Of a stretch of 64,000 nucleotides of DNA, positions 31,531-40,379 are shown one piece after another. The notes below the pieces were generated by a model. It was not told the DNA's origin and searched no databases. It worked only from the letters and a program-made list of their open reading frames with translations. The DNA is from Teretinema sp942493045 (GTDB taxonomy: Bacteria; Spirochaetota; Spirochaetia; Treponematales; Treponemataceae). Location: the NCBI GenBank assembly GCA_942493045.1, contig OW818665.1, positions 3,038,001 to 3,102,000 of the forward strand. The letters run 5' to 3'. Position numbers and translations under genes: made by a program. Every line of letters begins with the position of its first letter. Position 1 is the stretch's first letter.

Positions 31531-34500
31531 TCAGAATGAGAGATTTACATAGGCCTGAATTTCCAGGCGCTGCTTGATAGGTTCGGCGGCCGGGTTTTCG
31601 TTGTTAGGGCTGCTGTATCTGTCCAGGGTTTGACCGGTGATCATTATGCCGGCGCGGTTATCCTGATTCAGGAAGCTGATTTTCTCAAAACCGTAGGCCA
31701 GACCGATGTTCCATTGCAGCGGATAGGTCAGGTTGAATTCGCGGTACCATTGCTCGCTGCCCCAGCCGTCCAGGCGGGCTCCGCCTTCCAGGAGGAAGCG
31801 GTTGGCCAGCACTTTGAGATTCGCGCCGGCATAGGTGACCAGTTTGCCGTCCGGGATGCTGGTGCTCTGTCCCCGTCCGGCGTCTCCGGTCGCGATCATT
31901 TTCCAGCCAGGAAGCGGCTGGGTTACCAAGCGGGCAACCGCGGACCAGGTTCCGTTAACGGCCGGCAGACCGCTGGTTTGCAGAATGCTGCCGTCCGGGG
32001 CGGTGCCGCCCTTTTCCCAGATGTAAGTAGTGCCGCTGGAGGAGATAAACTCCTTGGCATCGGTCGGTCCTTCGTAGAAGTTGTACAGGAAGGACAGCGA
32101 ACCGGCTAAGCGGGCGTTTTCACGGTCATCGTTATTCCAGTCAAAGAACCAGGTGGCGCCGGTCGGATCCCAGGCCATGACGATTTCGGCCTGGATCTTC
32201 TCGCGGTTTGCCCAGACATGGAAAGGATCAAGAAAACTGCGGCTGGTTATATCAGTAAGCGGGGCGACGCCGGTGATATCCGGAAGGGCGTTGATCAGGG
32301 GCTTGCGATAGTTGAATTTCGGCGCGACGCTGAGGTTGCCCCAGGTAACGAGGGCGCCGGTTTCGGCTTCCATGCGGTTACCCGTTCCGATATCGGCGAT
32401 CTGGCTGCCGGCCCGGTTCAGCATGGCCTTGGAGTCGGAGACGGCGCCGGCGTACAGTCCCTGCAGATAAAGTTGGGTGTAGGGAAGCGCGTGGGTTTCC
32501 AGGCGCAGCTTAAAGGCCAGGGCGTCCAGGGCGGTGATCCTCTGGTTTTCGTAGATGTACCAGGGCGAGCCGCTGTAGCCTTGCCCTTCCGGGGCGGTTT
32601 CGGCCATGGTGTAGGTGTTGCCGATCTGTTCCGGCCGGGAGAACAGCACGCCGGCGTGAGCCTTGAGCAGGGGCAGAAAGTCGCCGGAGGCGGACAGGCT
32701 GGTGGCCCGGGTCAATGGACGGATTTCCTTGGCTTGCACATTCGAGTACCCGCCGATGCTGAAGTTTTGCGGATAGGCCAGTTCTTCCTGATGGATGGCG
32801 CCGACCGCGACTTTGCCGAATTCGCGGTAGTATTTGATCATCGCCATCGGAAAGCCGCCGTAATACAGCTCCGGACCGGCATAGACCGTTAAACCCTGCA
32901 GAGCGGCCTTGGGCCGGATTTCCAGGCCGAAGGGGGCGCGCGAGCCGTCCTTGTCCATGGTGTAGGTGTCAAAGGCTTCCGGAAGCAGGGCGAAAAAATC
33001 GCCTTCCAGATACCAGTCCGGATGGCCGGTATGATAGTAAAAATCAGCTTCCAGCAGTTCGTCTTCGTACTCCGCCCATGCCGAATAGATCTCGACCGGG
33101 GTGGTGTCTGTCTTCAACCGGGCCGCCTCGACCGGCTGCGGCAGAAAAGATACCGGCGTGGTGCTGGACGGGTAGAACTTACTGCCGAAGAGCCGCAACG
33201 CCAGGCCGGCGCTCAGGGCTTCAGCCGGTTTCCAGGCAAAAGCGAGGGCGGCGGTTTCCACCCGGCGGAAATTGGCGTTGGCCTTCATCGTTTCCAGGTC
33301 GGTCATGGTTTGATCGGTCCAGCCCATAAAGCCCCTGGCGCTGAGCGAACCGCCGACCTCTATCAGCTTGTTCTCGTCGGCGCGGTTAGCCAGGGAGTGA
33401 CCGATCGGGCGCACGGCTAAAGCGGCTGGATCTATGCCGGCGAAATGCGATCTGATCTCCTCGGCGCTGGCCCAGATAGGGTCCAGCCGCCAGATTTCCT
33501 GCAGGGTGTAATAGGCGGCCCGGGGAAGGCGCTTGTTGAGGTCGTTCTCCTTGACGGTACTCTGCGCGACCAGACCGAACCATTCCTCATTCATATTCTG
33601 CTTGCCGCTGACCGCGTCGAATTCGTAGGCGCCGTTGTTCCAGGTGCCGGTGGTATCGTGGACGTCTAGTCCGACCTCCATTCCATGCTTCCACCATTCG
33701 TCGATCCACTCAAAGATGTAGGCGCCAAGCACGTTCGCGGAACGGCCCTTACCCCAGCTTTGATAATACATTTCCTCGACCTGCGCGCGGACGATATCGG
33801 CCTGGGCAATCTGATCTTCCTGCTCCCAGGCAACGTTGTAGGCGTCGGCTCCGATCTCGGTGTAAATGATGGGCCGGTCCAGCTCTTCCGCGACACTGCT
33901 GTAGAAGAGATCATAGGCCTTCTTTCCGCGGTAGGAGTTGACGCCGAGAATATCCAGGTTCGACGCTTCTTCCTTGATGATGGCTAGGTATTGCAGGTCG
34001 CCGTTGACGATACCGACCGGATGGGCGGGGTCGAGTTCTTTGTGCAGGGCGATAGCCTCGCCGAACAGCGAGTACAGGTATCGGGCCTTGGCCTCCAGCC
34101 GCTCGCCGGAAGGCAGATTCTCGATGGCGTCGCTCTCCCATTCCAAACCGTAATTGCTTTCGTTGCCGAGCATGAACAGCAGCACGCCGCGCCTGTCTTT
34201 ATAATCCATTACGGTTTTCCGGTACTGTTCGAGTAAGACGCGGCGTACCGCCGGGTCGGAGTAATCGGTCTTGGCCATCCATTTCCCGTTGACAGTCAGC
34301 CCATAGCGGCCGAACAGATCGTTGACCATGGTGTAAATACCGTGGCGGTCGTAGATGTATTCAACCCAGCGCGGCGGTATCATTGAAAAGCAGCGGATGG
34401 TGTTTACGCCCATCTTGCGGAGCAGTTCCATGTCGGTATCGATCATTCGTTCAATAAAGTCGTCGCTTTGCGACCAGAGGTCATAGCTGTAGTTTTCGCC

Positions 34501-34680
34501 GATCGGTGTATAGGCCCAAACGACTCCCTTGATGGGGAAGTCCCGGCCTTCGACCTGCAGCCGCCAGCCGTTTTCGTCCTGAACGGTTTCGACCCGCTCA
34601 ATTTCCTGGGCAAAGCCCCGGGCGGTAAGCGCGAGCAGGGTCAGGGATAAGGCCATCAGTTTGCGGATTGTTGTTTTCAT
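31531..34680 (-). CDS. Clan GH-A glycoside hydrolase fused to an outer-membrane beta-barrel
   Basis: A 1049-residue exported protein. After a signal peptide (LMALSLTLLALTARGFAQ) comes a TIM-barrel hydrolase related to GH2/GH5/GH72 enzymes: PIKGVVWAYTPIGENYSYDL, MGVNTIRCFSMIPPR, acid/base Glu in LLFMLGNESNYGLEW and nucleophile Glu in PIIYTEIGADAYN. From about residue 480 the sequence changes to alternating polar/aromatic strands typical of an outer-membrane barrel and ends with EIQAYVNLSF, a terminal aromatic residue as in OmpA/porin-type barrels. I read it as a hydrolase or transglycosylase held on the cell surface by its own barrel. AAAGGA precedes ATG 34680. Confidence 0.72.
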   Translation of the reverse strand: MKTTIRKLMALSLTLLALTARGFAQEIERVETVQDENGWRLQVEGRDFPIKGVVWAYTPIGENYSYDLWSQSDDFIERMIDTDMELLRKMGVNTIRCFSMIPPRWVEYIYDRHGIYTMVNDLFGRYGLTVNGKWMAKTDYSDPAVRRVLLEQYRKTVMDYKDRRGVLLFMLGNESNYGLEWESDAIENLPSGERLEAKARYLYSLFGEAIALHKELDPAHPVGIVNGDLQYLAIIKEEASNLDILGVNSYRGKKAYDLFYSSVAEELDRPIIYTEIGADAYNVAWEQEDQIAQADIVRAQVEEMYYQSWGKGRSANVLGAYIFEWIDEWWKHGMEVGLDVHDTTGTWNNGAYEFDAVSGKQNMNEEWFGLVAQSTVKENDLNKRLPRAAYYTLQEIWRLDPIWASAEEIRSHFAGIDPAALAVRPIGHSLANRADENKLIEVGGSLSARGFMGWTDQTMTDLETMKANANFRRVETAALAFAWKPAEALSAGLALRLFGSKFYPSSTTPVSFLPQPVEAARLKTDTTPVEIYSAWAEYEDELLEADFYYHTGHPDWYLEGDFFALLPEAFDTYTMDKDGSRAPFGLEIRPKAALQGLTVYAGPELYYGGFPMAMIKYYREFGKVAVGAIHQEELAYPQNFSIGGYSNVQAKEIRPLTRATSLSASGDFLPLLKAHAGVLFSRPEQIGNTYTMAETAPEGQGYSGSPWYIYENQRITALDALAFKLRLETHALPYTQLYLQGLYAGAVSDSKAMLNRAGSQIADIGTGNRMEAETGALVTWGNLSVAPKFNYRKPLINALPDITGVAPLTDITSRSFLDPFHVWANREKIQAEIVMAWDPTGATWFFDWNNDDRENARLAGSLSFLYNFYEGPTDAKEFISSSGTTYIWEKGGTAPDGSILQTSGLPAVNGTWSAVARLVTQPLPGWKMIATGDAGRGQSTSIPDGKLVTYAGANLKVLANRFLLEGGARLDGWGSEQWYREFNLTYPLQWNIGLAYGFEKISFLNQDNRAGIMITGQTLDRYSSPNNENPAAEPIKQRLEIQAYVNLSF

Positions 34681-34694
34681 CGTGCTGTCCTTTT

Positions 34695-35411
34695 TTAGTG
34701 CTGCGGGAACGGCAGTACCCGGCCGTTGCCCCATGATTCAGGATTGTGATAGGTGTCGTCCCGGGGGGAGTTCCAGTGCAGCAGGCGGTCCCGTTCGGTC
34801 CGGTCGGCGTCGTTGACCTGGAAATCCAGGCGAATCAGCTGATCAAGCTCGAATGAGCTGATCATCAGCAGATTTAAGGGGATGGCGGCTTCGATGCGGT
34901 AGCCGTCAGCGCTGAATACCACCGAGCCCTTGATGCCGTTAGGTATTTCCCGGTCATTGATGCTGACGCGGATGGCCTTTGGGTCGGTTTTGCTGACCGG
35001 TACCAGGCGGATATGATTGTCACCGCGCAGAAAACGGTTGTGTTTTGCCGTATTGGTTCCAACGTAGACTTCCACGGAGTCGTTCCGCCAGGCGATGGGG
35101 GCGGGCAGGTCATTGGCGTTAGGCAGGTCGTCGTGAACGTCGGCATAGATGTATAAATAGCGGCTGTCGGCGCGCAGGATGAAAAACCCTTCGGCATCTT
35201 CTTTTTTATGAACGCCGCCATAGACGGCCTTGTCGGTAGTCGAGCCGGATAGGCCCAGCCATTCATCGAAAACCCCGTCGATCACCGGAGCGCTGCCACC
35301 AAGATAGAGAACCCCGGCGCTGTTGTTGTCAAAATTGATGTTTTGAGCCATGACCGTGGATAGGGACGCTGTCAGGCAGATGACAGAGAGCAGTTTTGTA
35401 GCTGGTTGCAT
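34695..35411 (-). CDS. Exported CBM9-like carbohydrate-binding protein
   Basis: A 238-residue protein with a signal peptide (LLSVICLTASLSTVMAQ) and one domain resembling family 9 carbohydrate-binding modules of the DOMON-like fold: PVIDGVFDEWLGLSG at the start, DSRYLYIYADVHDDLPN, WRNDSVEVYVGTN and the final WGNGRVLPF. No catalytic domain. ATG 35411 follows GGAGG closely, whereas the longer frame would run back into the operator. It is the first gene of the minus-strand glucan operon and sits just after the operator/promoter. Confidence 0.8.
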   Translation of the reverse strand: MQPATKLLSVICLTASLSTVMAQNINFDNNSAGVLYLGGSAPVIDGVFDEWLGLSGSTTDKAVYGGVHKKEDAEGFFILRADSRYLYIYADVHDDLPNANDLPAPIAWRNDSVEVYVGTNTAKHNRFLRGDNHIRLVPVSKTDPKAIRVSINDREIPNGIKGSVVFSADGYRIEAAIPLNLLMISSFELDQLIRLDFQVNDADRTERDRLLHWNSPRDDTYHNPESWGNGRVLPFPQH

Positions 35412-35426
35412 GTATTCCTCCATAAC

Positions 35427-35440
35427 TGTAAACGTATACA
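35427..35440. promoter_or_regulatory. LacI-type operator O1
   Basis: TGTAAACGTATACA lies just downstream of the predicted transcription start of the minus-strand operon, the classic blocking position for a LacI-family repressor. Confidence 0.8.
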
Positions 35441-35452
35441 TTGATTTGCTGA

Positions 35453-35481
35453 ATCATAAACCCGAAAAAACCATCTGTCAA
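35453..35481 (-). promoter_or_regulatory. Promoter of the CBM9/GH/GH17 operon
   Basis: TTGACA (35481-35476), a 17-base spacer and TATGAT (35458-35453) on the minus strand. It is flanked by operators O1 downstream and O2 upstream. Confidence 0.8.
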
Positions 35482-35487
35482 ACAAAA

Positions 35488-35501
35488 TGTATACGTTTAC
35501 A
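35488..35501. promoter_or_regulatory. LacI-type operator O2, between divergent promoters
   Basis: TGTATACGTTTACA. Its centre is 61 bases from O1 and 91 bases from O3, suggesting possible looping. It is identical to the site at 43083-43096. Confidence 0.8.
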
Positions 35502-35517
35502 TTGTTATATTTTGGCC

Positions 35518-35545
35518 TTGATACTTGATTTCTGAAAGTTATAAT
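35518..35545 (+). promoter_or_regulatory. Promoter of the GH16/phosphorylase operon
   Basis: TTGATA (35518-35523), a 16-base spacer and TATAAT (35540-35545), about 65 bases before the GH16 start codon; operator O3 lies in the leader. Confidence 0.6.
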
Positions 35546-35578
35546 CAATTTTGAAAGTTTTGCTTGCAATAATCCTAA

Positions 35579-35592
35579 TGTATACGTATACT
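35579..35592. promoter_or_regulatory. LacI-type operator O3
   Basis: TGTATACGTATACT in the leader of the plus-strand GH16 gene, seven bases before its AGGAG ribosome site. Confidence 0.78.
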
Positions 35593-35609
35593 TCGGACAG
35601 GAGTTGTCC

Positions 35610-36737
35610 ATGAACAGATTATCCGGCATCATTCCGGCACTGGCCATCGTTTTTTTTGGCTCTTGTTCCTTATATCTCCAACCGCCGGTGGCGCCGTCGC
35701 GTCTGGCTATCCGGAACGCCGGTTCCGGCGTGATTGTGCTTACCTGGCAGAACAACGCGCCGGACGCCACCGCGCTGTATATAGAAAGAGCCTATTCATC
35801 TTCCGGCGCTTTTAGCGCAGCCGCTTCGCTGGACAGCCGGTCTTCCCGTTGGCAGGACAGTCTGACCGAAAACGGTATCTGGCGCTATCGGGTGCGGGTT
35901 GAGTCCGAGGGCGGGAGTGTCACCAGTGAAGAACTAGCCGTAACTATTTCCGGACTTGGTGAAGGCGCGGTGGAATCAAACTGGGATAATACCGGCTGGT
36001 CTCTGGTATGGAGCGATGAGTTTAACGGAACTGATTTAGATACGACCGCTAACTGGGTAATAGAGAGCGGTACCGGCTCCGGAGGCTGGGGCAATAACGA
36101 ACTGCAGTATTATCGCCCGCAGAATATCGGTTTTCAGGATGACGGGACGCGGCGCGCTCTGGTAATTACCGCCAAAACCGAGTCCTATGGCGGCATGGCC
36201 TATACTTCCTCACGCATCAAGACTCAGGGAAAACAATCGTTTCGTTACGGACGCATTGAGGCGGCCATGAAGCTGCCTTACGGGCAGGGAATCTGGCCAG
36301 CCTTTTGGATGCTCGGTTCAAATATCGCCACGACTGCCTGGCCGACTTGCGGCGAGATAGACATCATGGAAATGGTTGGGGGGACAGAGCCCGGGAAAAG
36401 CGACCGCGTTACCCATGGGACCATTCACTATGCCAATGCGTTGGGAAACTGGGCCCATACCGGCGGTTCGACAGGGCTGCTTGAACCGGCCGTTTTCGCG
36501 GACGACTATCATCTGTTCGGCATTGAATGGAATGCCGCGTCGATTAAGTGGTATCTCGACGGGGTGTTATTTCATCAGGAAAACATCAGTGGTGAAGAGC
36601 GGGCTGAACTCCGCAATGAATATTTTATTCTGTTTAATCTGGCGGTTGGCGGAAATTGGCCGGGCGCTCCAGGCGCCGCGACTGTATTTCCCCAGCGGCT
36701 TTTAGTGGATTGGGTCAGAGTGTATCAATTACCGTAA
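35610..36737 (+). CDS. GH16 beta-glucanase lipoprotein with FN3 domain
   Basis: A 375-residue lipoprotein: signal peptide ending FFGSC. Residues ~30-115 are a fibronectin type III domain (PVAPSRLAIRNAGSGVIVLT, then YRVRVESEGG). The rest is a GH16 jelly roll: WSLVWSDEFNGTDLDTT, GGWGNNELQYYRPQN and the catalytic CGEIDIMEMVGG with the ExDxxE triad. The family hydrolyses internal beta-1,3 or beta-1,3(4) linkages of laminarin-type glucans. ATG 35610 follows AGGAG by six bases. It leads the plus-strand half of the divergent glucan locus, with the phosphorylase gene 56 bases downstream. Confidence 0.92.
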   Translation: MNRLSGIIPALAIVFFGSCSLYLQPPVAPSRLAIRNAGSGVIVLTWQNNAPDATALYIERAYSSSGAFSAAASLDSRSSRWQDSLTENGIWRYRVRVESEGGSVTSEELAVTISGLGEGAVESNWDNTGWSLVWSDEFNGTDLDTTANWVIESGTGSGGWGNNELQYYRPQNIGFQDDGTRRALVITAKTESYGGMAYTSSRIKTQGKQSFRYGRIEAAMKLPYGQGIWPAFWMLGSNIATTAWPTCGEIDIMEMVGGTEPGKSDRVTHGTIHYANALGNWAHTGGSTGLLEPAVFADDYHLFGIEWNAASIKWYLDGVLFHQENISGEERAELRNEYFILFNLAVGGNWPGAPGAATVFPQRLLVDWVRVYQLP

Positions 36738-36793
36738 ACCCCGAAAACCGTTGAAAAAATTGTTTGCGAATAAACCTACAATAGGAGTCAATA

Positions 36794-39700
36794 ATGCAGC
36801 GCAGTGGATTTAGAACCTGGTTTGACGAGCCCTTTTATACGATAGAAAACAGCGCGGATACAGCCGAATTTTTTATCAGCCTGATCAGCTCCGGTGAGCA
36901 CTGGATGTTTATCTCCAGCAAGGGCGCGCTGACCGCCGGCCGGGGGAACGCCGAACGAGCCTTATTTCCCTATGAAACCGTCGACAAAATTATGGCCGGC
37001 CGGGGAAACTCCGGTACCCGCACTCTTATTCGCGTGCAGGACAGGGAATACAACCCGGAAAAAAACGGCAAGAATCTATGGGAGCCTTTCGCCGACTGGT
37101 CGGCCGCTCTCTGGCGCGTGGAACGCAGCGTATCCAAAAACTTTACCGGCTCTACCATCATTTTTGAGGAACGTAATCTCGATCTGAACCTGAGTTTTGC
37201 CTGGTCCTGGTCTTTTTCGCACCGTTTTGGTTTTATCCGCCGCTGCCTGCTGACCAATACCGGCGATGCCTCGCGCAGTCTGGAAATATCCGATGGTCTT
37301 TACAACCTGATGAACGGCGCTCTGACCCGTCGCAATCAGAGCGAACTCAGCTGCCTGTCCGACGCCTATAAAGATAATTGTTATGACAGCGAAAGCGGCT
37401 TGGCGGCTTACAGCCTGGCATCGGTTATTACCGATAAGGCCGAGCCGCGGGAAGCCCTGACCGCCACGGTTGCCTGGCATTGCGGACTGGAGGGAGCTGC
37501 TGTCAGTTTATGCCGCGACAGCGTCGAAGCCTGGCTATCCGGGGGGAAACCTGCCGGGGGAAAGCCTTCCGACGGCCAGAGCTCATACCCGTCGCGGGTT
37601 ACGGGCCGCAAAAGCGACTTTATCCTGCATCATTCACTGACGTTGTCAGCCGGCGAGGTTCGACAGTGGTTTACGGTAGCCGATATCGCCCTGGACCATC
37701 ACGCCACGGAACTGTTGCGTACAGCGCTGCTTACGGACCGTAGCGCTGCCGCTACCCGTCTGATTCAGGATCCATTGGAAATCGGCGCCGAACTGGTTCG
37801 CCTGATCGGTTCGGCCGACGGACTGACACGCAGCCAATTACCGATGCATGAATGGCATCATGCCGCTAATACCCTTTTTAATATCATGCGCGGCGGCCTG
37901 CCGGAGCGCGGCATGACAATCCGCACCGCCGATGCCCTGGATTTTATTGATTGGCGGAATTACCGTTCCGGAAAAATTGCCCGGGCCCTGCTGGAAAAGC
38001 ACGCTCCCGGAAAAACGGAAATGCGTAAGGATGAATTCATCGCCTTGCTGGCCTCCGGCGGAGATCCGTCTTTGAACCGGCTGGCCATGGAATATCTGCC
38101 TTTGACCTTCAGCCGCCGCCACGGTGACCCGTCCCGGCCCTGGAACGAGTTTTCCATCCGGGTGCGCGACGCGGAGGGGCAGCCCCTGCTTGATTATCAG
38201 GGAAACTGGCGGGATATTTTTCAAAATTGGGAAGCTCTCGGATACAGCTATCCGGAGTACCTGGAAAGCTTCCTTTCCGTTTTCCTTAACGCCACGACGT
38301 TGGACGGCTACAATCCCTACCGGATTTCGCGTAAGGGAATTGACTGGGAAGTGCTGGAACCGGAAAATCCCTGGTCGAATATCGGCTACTGGAATGATCA
38401 CCAGATTATCTATCTGGTAAAGCTGGCGGAAGCCCTGGAGTCGCATCATCCCGGCCGGCTGGCCGCCCTGCTCGACGCTCGGGTATTCAGCTGGGCGAAT
38501 GTTCCCTACCGCATCGCCGCTTACCGGGATATTTGCCGTGATCCACGGGCCACCATCAGCTTTGACACGATGCTGGACCGCCGTATCCGTGAGTTGACCG
38601 CGCTGATGGGCGAGGATGGCCGCCTGGTATTGGACGAGGATAATACGGTACTGCACGGCAGTCTGCTGGAAAAACTGGTTTCGCTGTTCAGCGCCAAGCT
38701 CGGCAACCTGGTACCTGACGGCGGTATCTGGATGAATACCCAGCGGCCGGAATGGAACGACGCCAATAATGCTTTGGCCGGTTACGGCCTTTCGATGGTT
38801 TCAGTTTTTTATCTCCGACGCTTTGCCGCTTTCTGGTCAACGATTCTGAGTTCCTGCGCCGTAGAGCGTGTGGAGTTACCTGAACCGATGGCCCGCCTGG
38901 TGCTGGATCAGCTCTCCATACTGCGCCGGTTTCAGGGCTTGACCGCCGCCCCGGTGGATTCGCTCGAACGCAAGGATTTTATGGACGCCATGGGCGCGGC
39001 CCTGGATGCCTACCGCGCCCGGGCGTACGGCCGTTTCCAGGCGGAGCAGCGTATTCCCTTCGAAACCGCGACCGTGCGCCAGTGGATCGGGGAAGCCGAG
39101 CGCTTTATTGACGCGTCGATCCGGGCTTCGCGCCGCTCTGACCGGTTCTACGATTCGTATAACCTGCTTTCCTTCTCCGGAGACCTCTCGCGGGCCGTAG
39201 TGAGCCCGCTCTACCCGATGCTGGAAGGCCAGGTTGCCGCCCTGTCTTCCGGTTATGTCCCGCTCGAAGAATGCGTTTCTCTTTATGAGCGGCTGCGCAA
39301 CAGCGAGCTGTACTGTCCGGAACGTAAATCCTATCTGCTGTATCCTGAACGTACCTTAAAAAACTTTTTTGAAAAAAACATCTGCCCGGCCGGAATGCTG
39401 CGTGAAAATGCCCTGGTCCGGGAGCTGCTGGCCAGCGGCCATAAAGACCTGTTGTACACCGATGTCCGGGGCCAGCTGCGTTTCGGGCCGCGCCTTCAAA
39501 ACGAGGTTGAGCTCGCGCGTGTCCTGGATGAGCTTTCCGCTGAAGATCGCTGGAAAGAGCTGGTCGCCGCTCATCGCGAGGGTATCGCCGCCGCCTATGA
39601 GGCTACCTTTCAGCATGAGAGCTTTACCGGCCGCAGCGGCGCCATGTACGCCTACGAGGGTTTGGGCAGCATCTATTGGCACATGGTTTCAAAATTATTG

Positions 39701-40276
39701 CTGGCCCTGATGGAGATCCGTCAACAAGCCCTGGCGGAAAAAGCTCCCGCCGCTTTGCTGGAACGCCTGGACGCGGCCTATCTGGATGTCCGCGAGGGCA
39801 TCGGTTACCGTAAGACAGCGTGGGAGTGGGGCGCCTTTCCCTTCGATCCCTATTCGCATACCCCGAAGCACGCCAAGGCCCAGCAGCCGGGAATGACCGG
39901 TCAGGTTAAGGAAGAGGTCTTGACCCGGCTGGGCGAGTTCGGCCTGTTTGTCTCCCGGGGTCGCATCCGGATATTGCCGGTACCCTTTCTCTCCGGCGAG
40001 TTTCTGTCGGATGGCCGGAGTTTTGAGTATATCAATCAGGCCCTGCAAGGCGATCGCCTGGCCCTCTCCGCGGGAGAAGCGGCCTGCACGATGTGCCAGG
40101 TGCCCTTTGTGCGTAGCTGTTCCTCCGGAGAGATCGCGTTGACGGTCAGTTACGCCGACGGCAGTGAGCGGCAGTTTACGGAGGAGTTGGATGACGCTAC
40201 CTCCCAGGCCATCTTTACGCGGAACGGCAAGGTGCGCGCGGTGCGGATTTCAGGCGGCATAAACTCAAACCCGTAA
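36794..40276 (+). CDS. Large inverting phosphorylase-like protein (GH94/GH149/GH161 type)
   Basis: A 1160-residue cytoplasmic protein without signal peptide. It resembles the (alpha/alpha)6 phosphorylases that act on beta-glucans: an N-terminal beta-rich domain (FRTWFDEPFYTIENSADTAE, SWSFSHRFGFIRRCLLTN), then GNWRDIFQNWEALGYSYPEY and YNPYRISRKGIDWEV in the catalytic barrel, and NTQRPEWNDANNALAGYGLS. From the size and the neighbours I favour a beta-1,3-oligoglucan phosphorylase of GH161 or GH149, which releases glucose 1-phosphate; I cannot separate these from other relatives by eye. It would complete breakdown of imported laminari-oligosaccharides with energy saving. Ends before a strong terminator. 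Confidence 0.75.
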   Translation: MQRSGFRTWFDEPFYTIENSADTAEFFISLISSGEHWMFISSKGALTAGRGNAERALFPYETVDKIMAGRGNSGTRTLIRVQDREYNPEKNGKNLWEPFADWSAALWRVERSVSKNFTGSTIIFEERNLDLNLSFAWSWSFSHRFGFIRRCLLTNTGDASRSLEISDGLYNLMNGALTRRNQSELSCLSDAYKDNCYDSESGLAAYSLASVITDKAEPREALTATVAWHCGLEGAAVSLCRDSVEAWLSGGKPAGGKPSDGQSSYPSRVTGRKSDFILHHSLTLSAGEVRQWFTVADIALDHHATELLRTALLTDRSAAATRLIQDPLEIGAELVRLIGSADGLTRSQLPMHEWHHAANTLFNIMRGGLPERGMTIRTADALDFIDWRNYRSGKIARALLEKHAPGKTEMRKDEFIALLASGGDPSLNRLAMEYLPLTFSRRHGDPSRPWNEFSIRVRDAEGQPLLDYQGNWRDIFQNWEALGYSYPEYLESFLSVFLNATTLDGYNPYRISRKGIDWEVLEPENPWSNIGYWNDHQIIYLVKLAEALESHHPGRLAALLDARVFSWANVPYRIAAYRDICRDPRATISFDTMLDRRIRELTALMGEDGRLVLDEDNTVLHGSLLEKLVSLFSAKLGNLVPDGGIWMNTQRPEWNDANNALAGYGLSMVSVFYLRRFAAFWSTILSSCAVERVELPEPMARLVLDQLSILRRFQGLTAAPVDSLERKDFMDAMGAALDAYRARAYGRFQAEQRIPFETATVRQWIGEAERFIDASIRASRRSDRFYDSYNLLSFSGDLSRAVVSPLYPMLEGQVAALSSGYVPLEECVSLYERLRNSELYCPERKSYLLYPERTLKNFFEKNICPAGMLRENALVRELLASGHKDLLYTDVRGQLRFGPRLQNEVELARVLDELSAEDRWKELVAAHREGIAAAYEATFQHESFTGRSGAMYAYEGLGSIYWHMVSKLLLALMEIRQQALAEKAPAALLERLDAAYLDVREGIGYRKTAWEWGAFPFDPYSHTPKHAKAQQPGMTGQVKEEVLTRLGEFGLFVSRGRIRILPVPFLSGEFLSDGRSFEYINQALQGDRLALSAGEAACTMCQVPFVRSCSSGEIALTVSYADGSERQFTEELDDATSQAIFTRNGKVRAVRISGGINSNP

Positions 40277-40292
40277 GGGGCTACCTAAAATG

Positions 40293-40328
40293 AAAAGCCG
40301 CGTTCCCGAAAGGGCGCGCGGCTTTTTT
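40293..40328. terminator. Rho-independent terminator
   Basis: AAAAGCCGCG (40293-40302) pairs with CGCGGCTTTT (40317-40326), followed by T residues. It terminates the phosphorylase gene and is well placed for the convergent GH1 gene too. Confidence 0.88.
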
Positions 40329-40379
40329 ATTTCACAGCTTTGTTTCAGGCTGGACACCCCCTGGCTGGATACTACCTGG

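Noticed and set aside
32218..32892. Plus-strand reading frame opposite the barrel-fusion gene
   Set aside because: Antisense shadow; the minus-strand protein has hydrolase motifs, a signal peptide and operon context.
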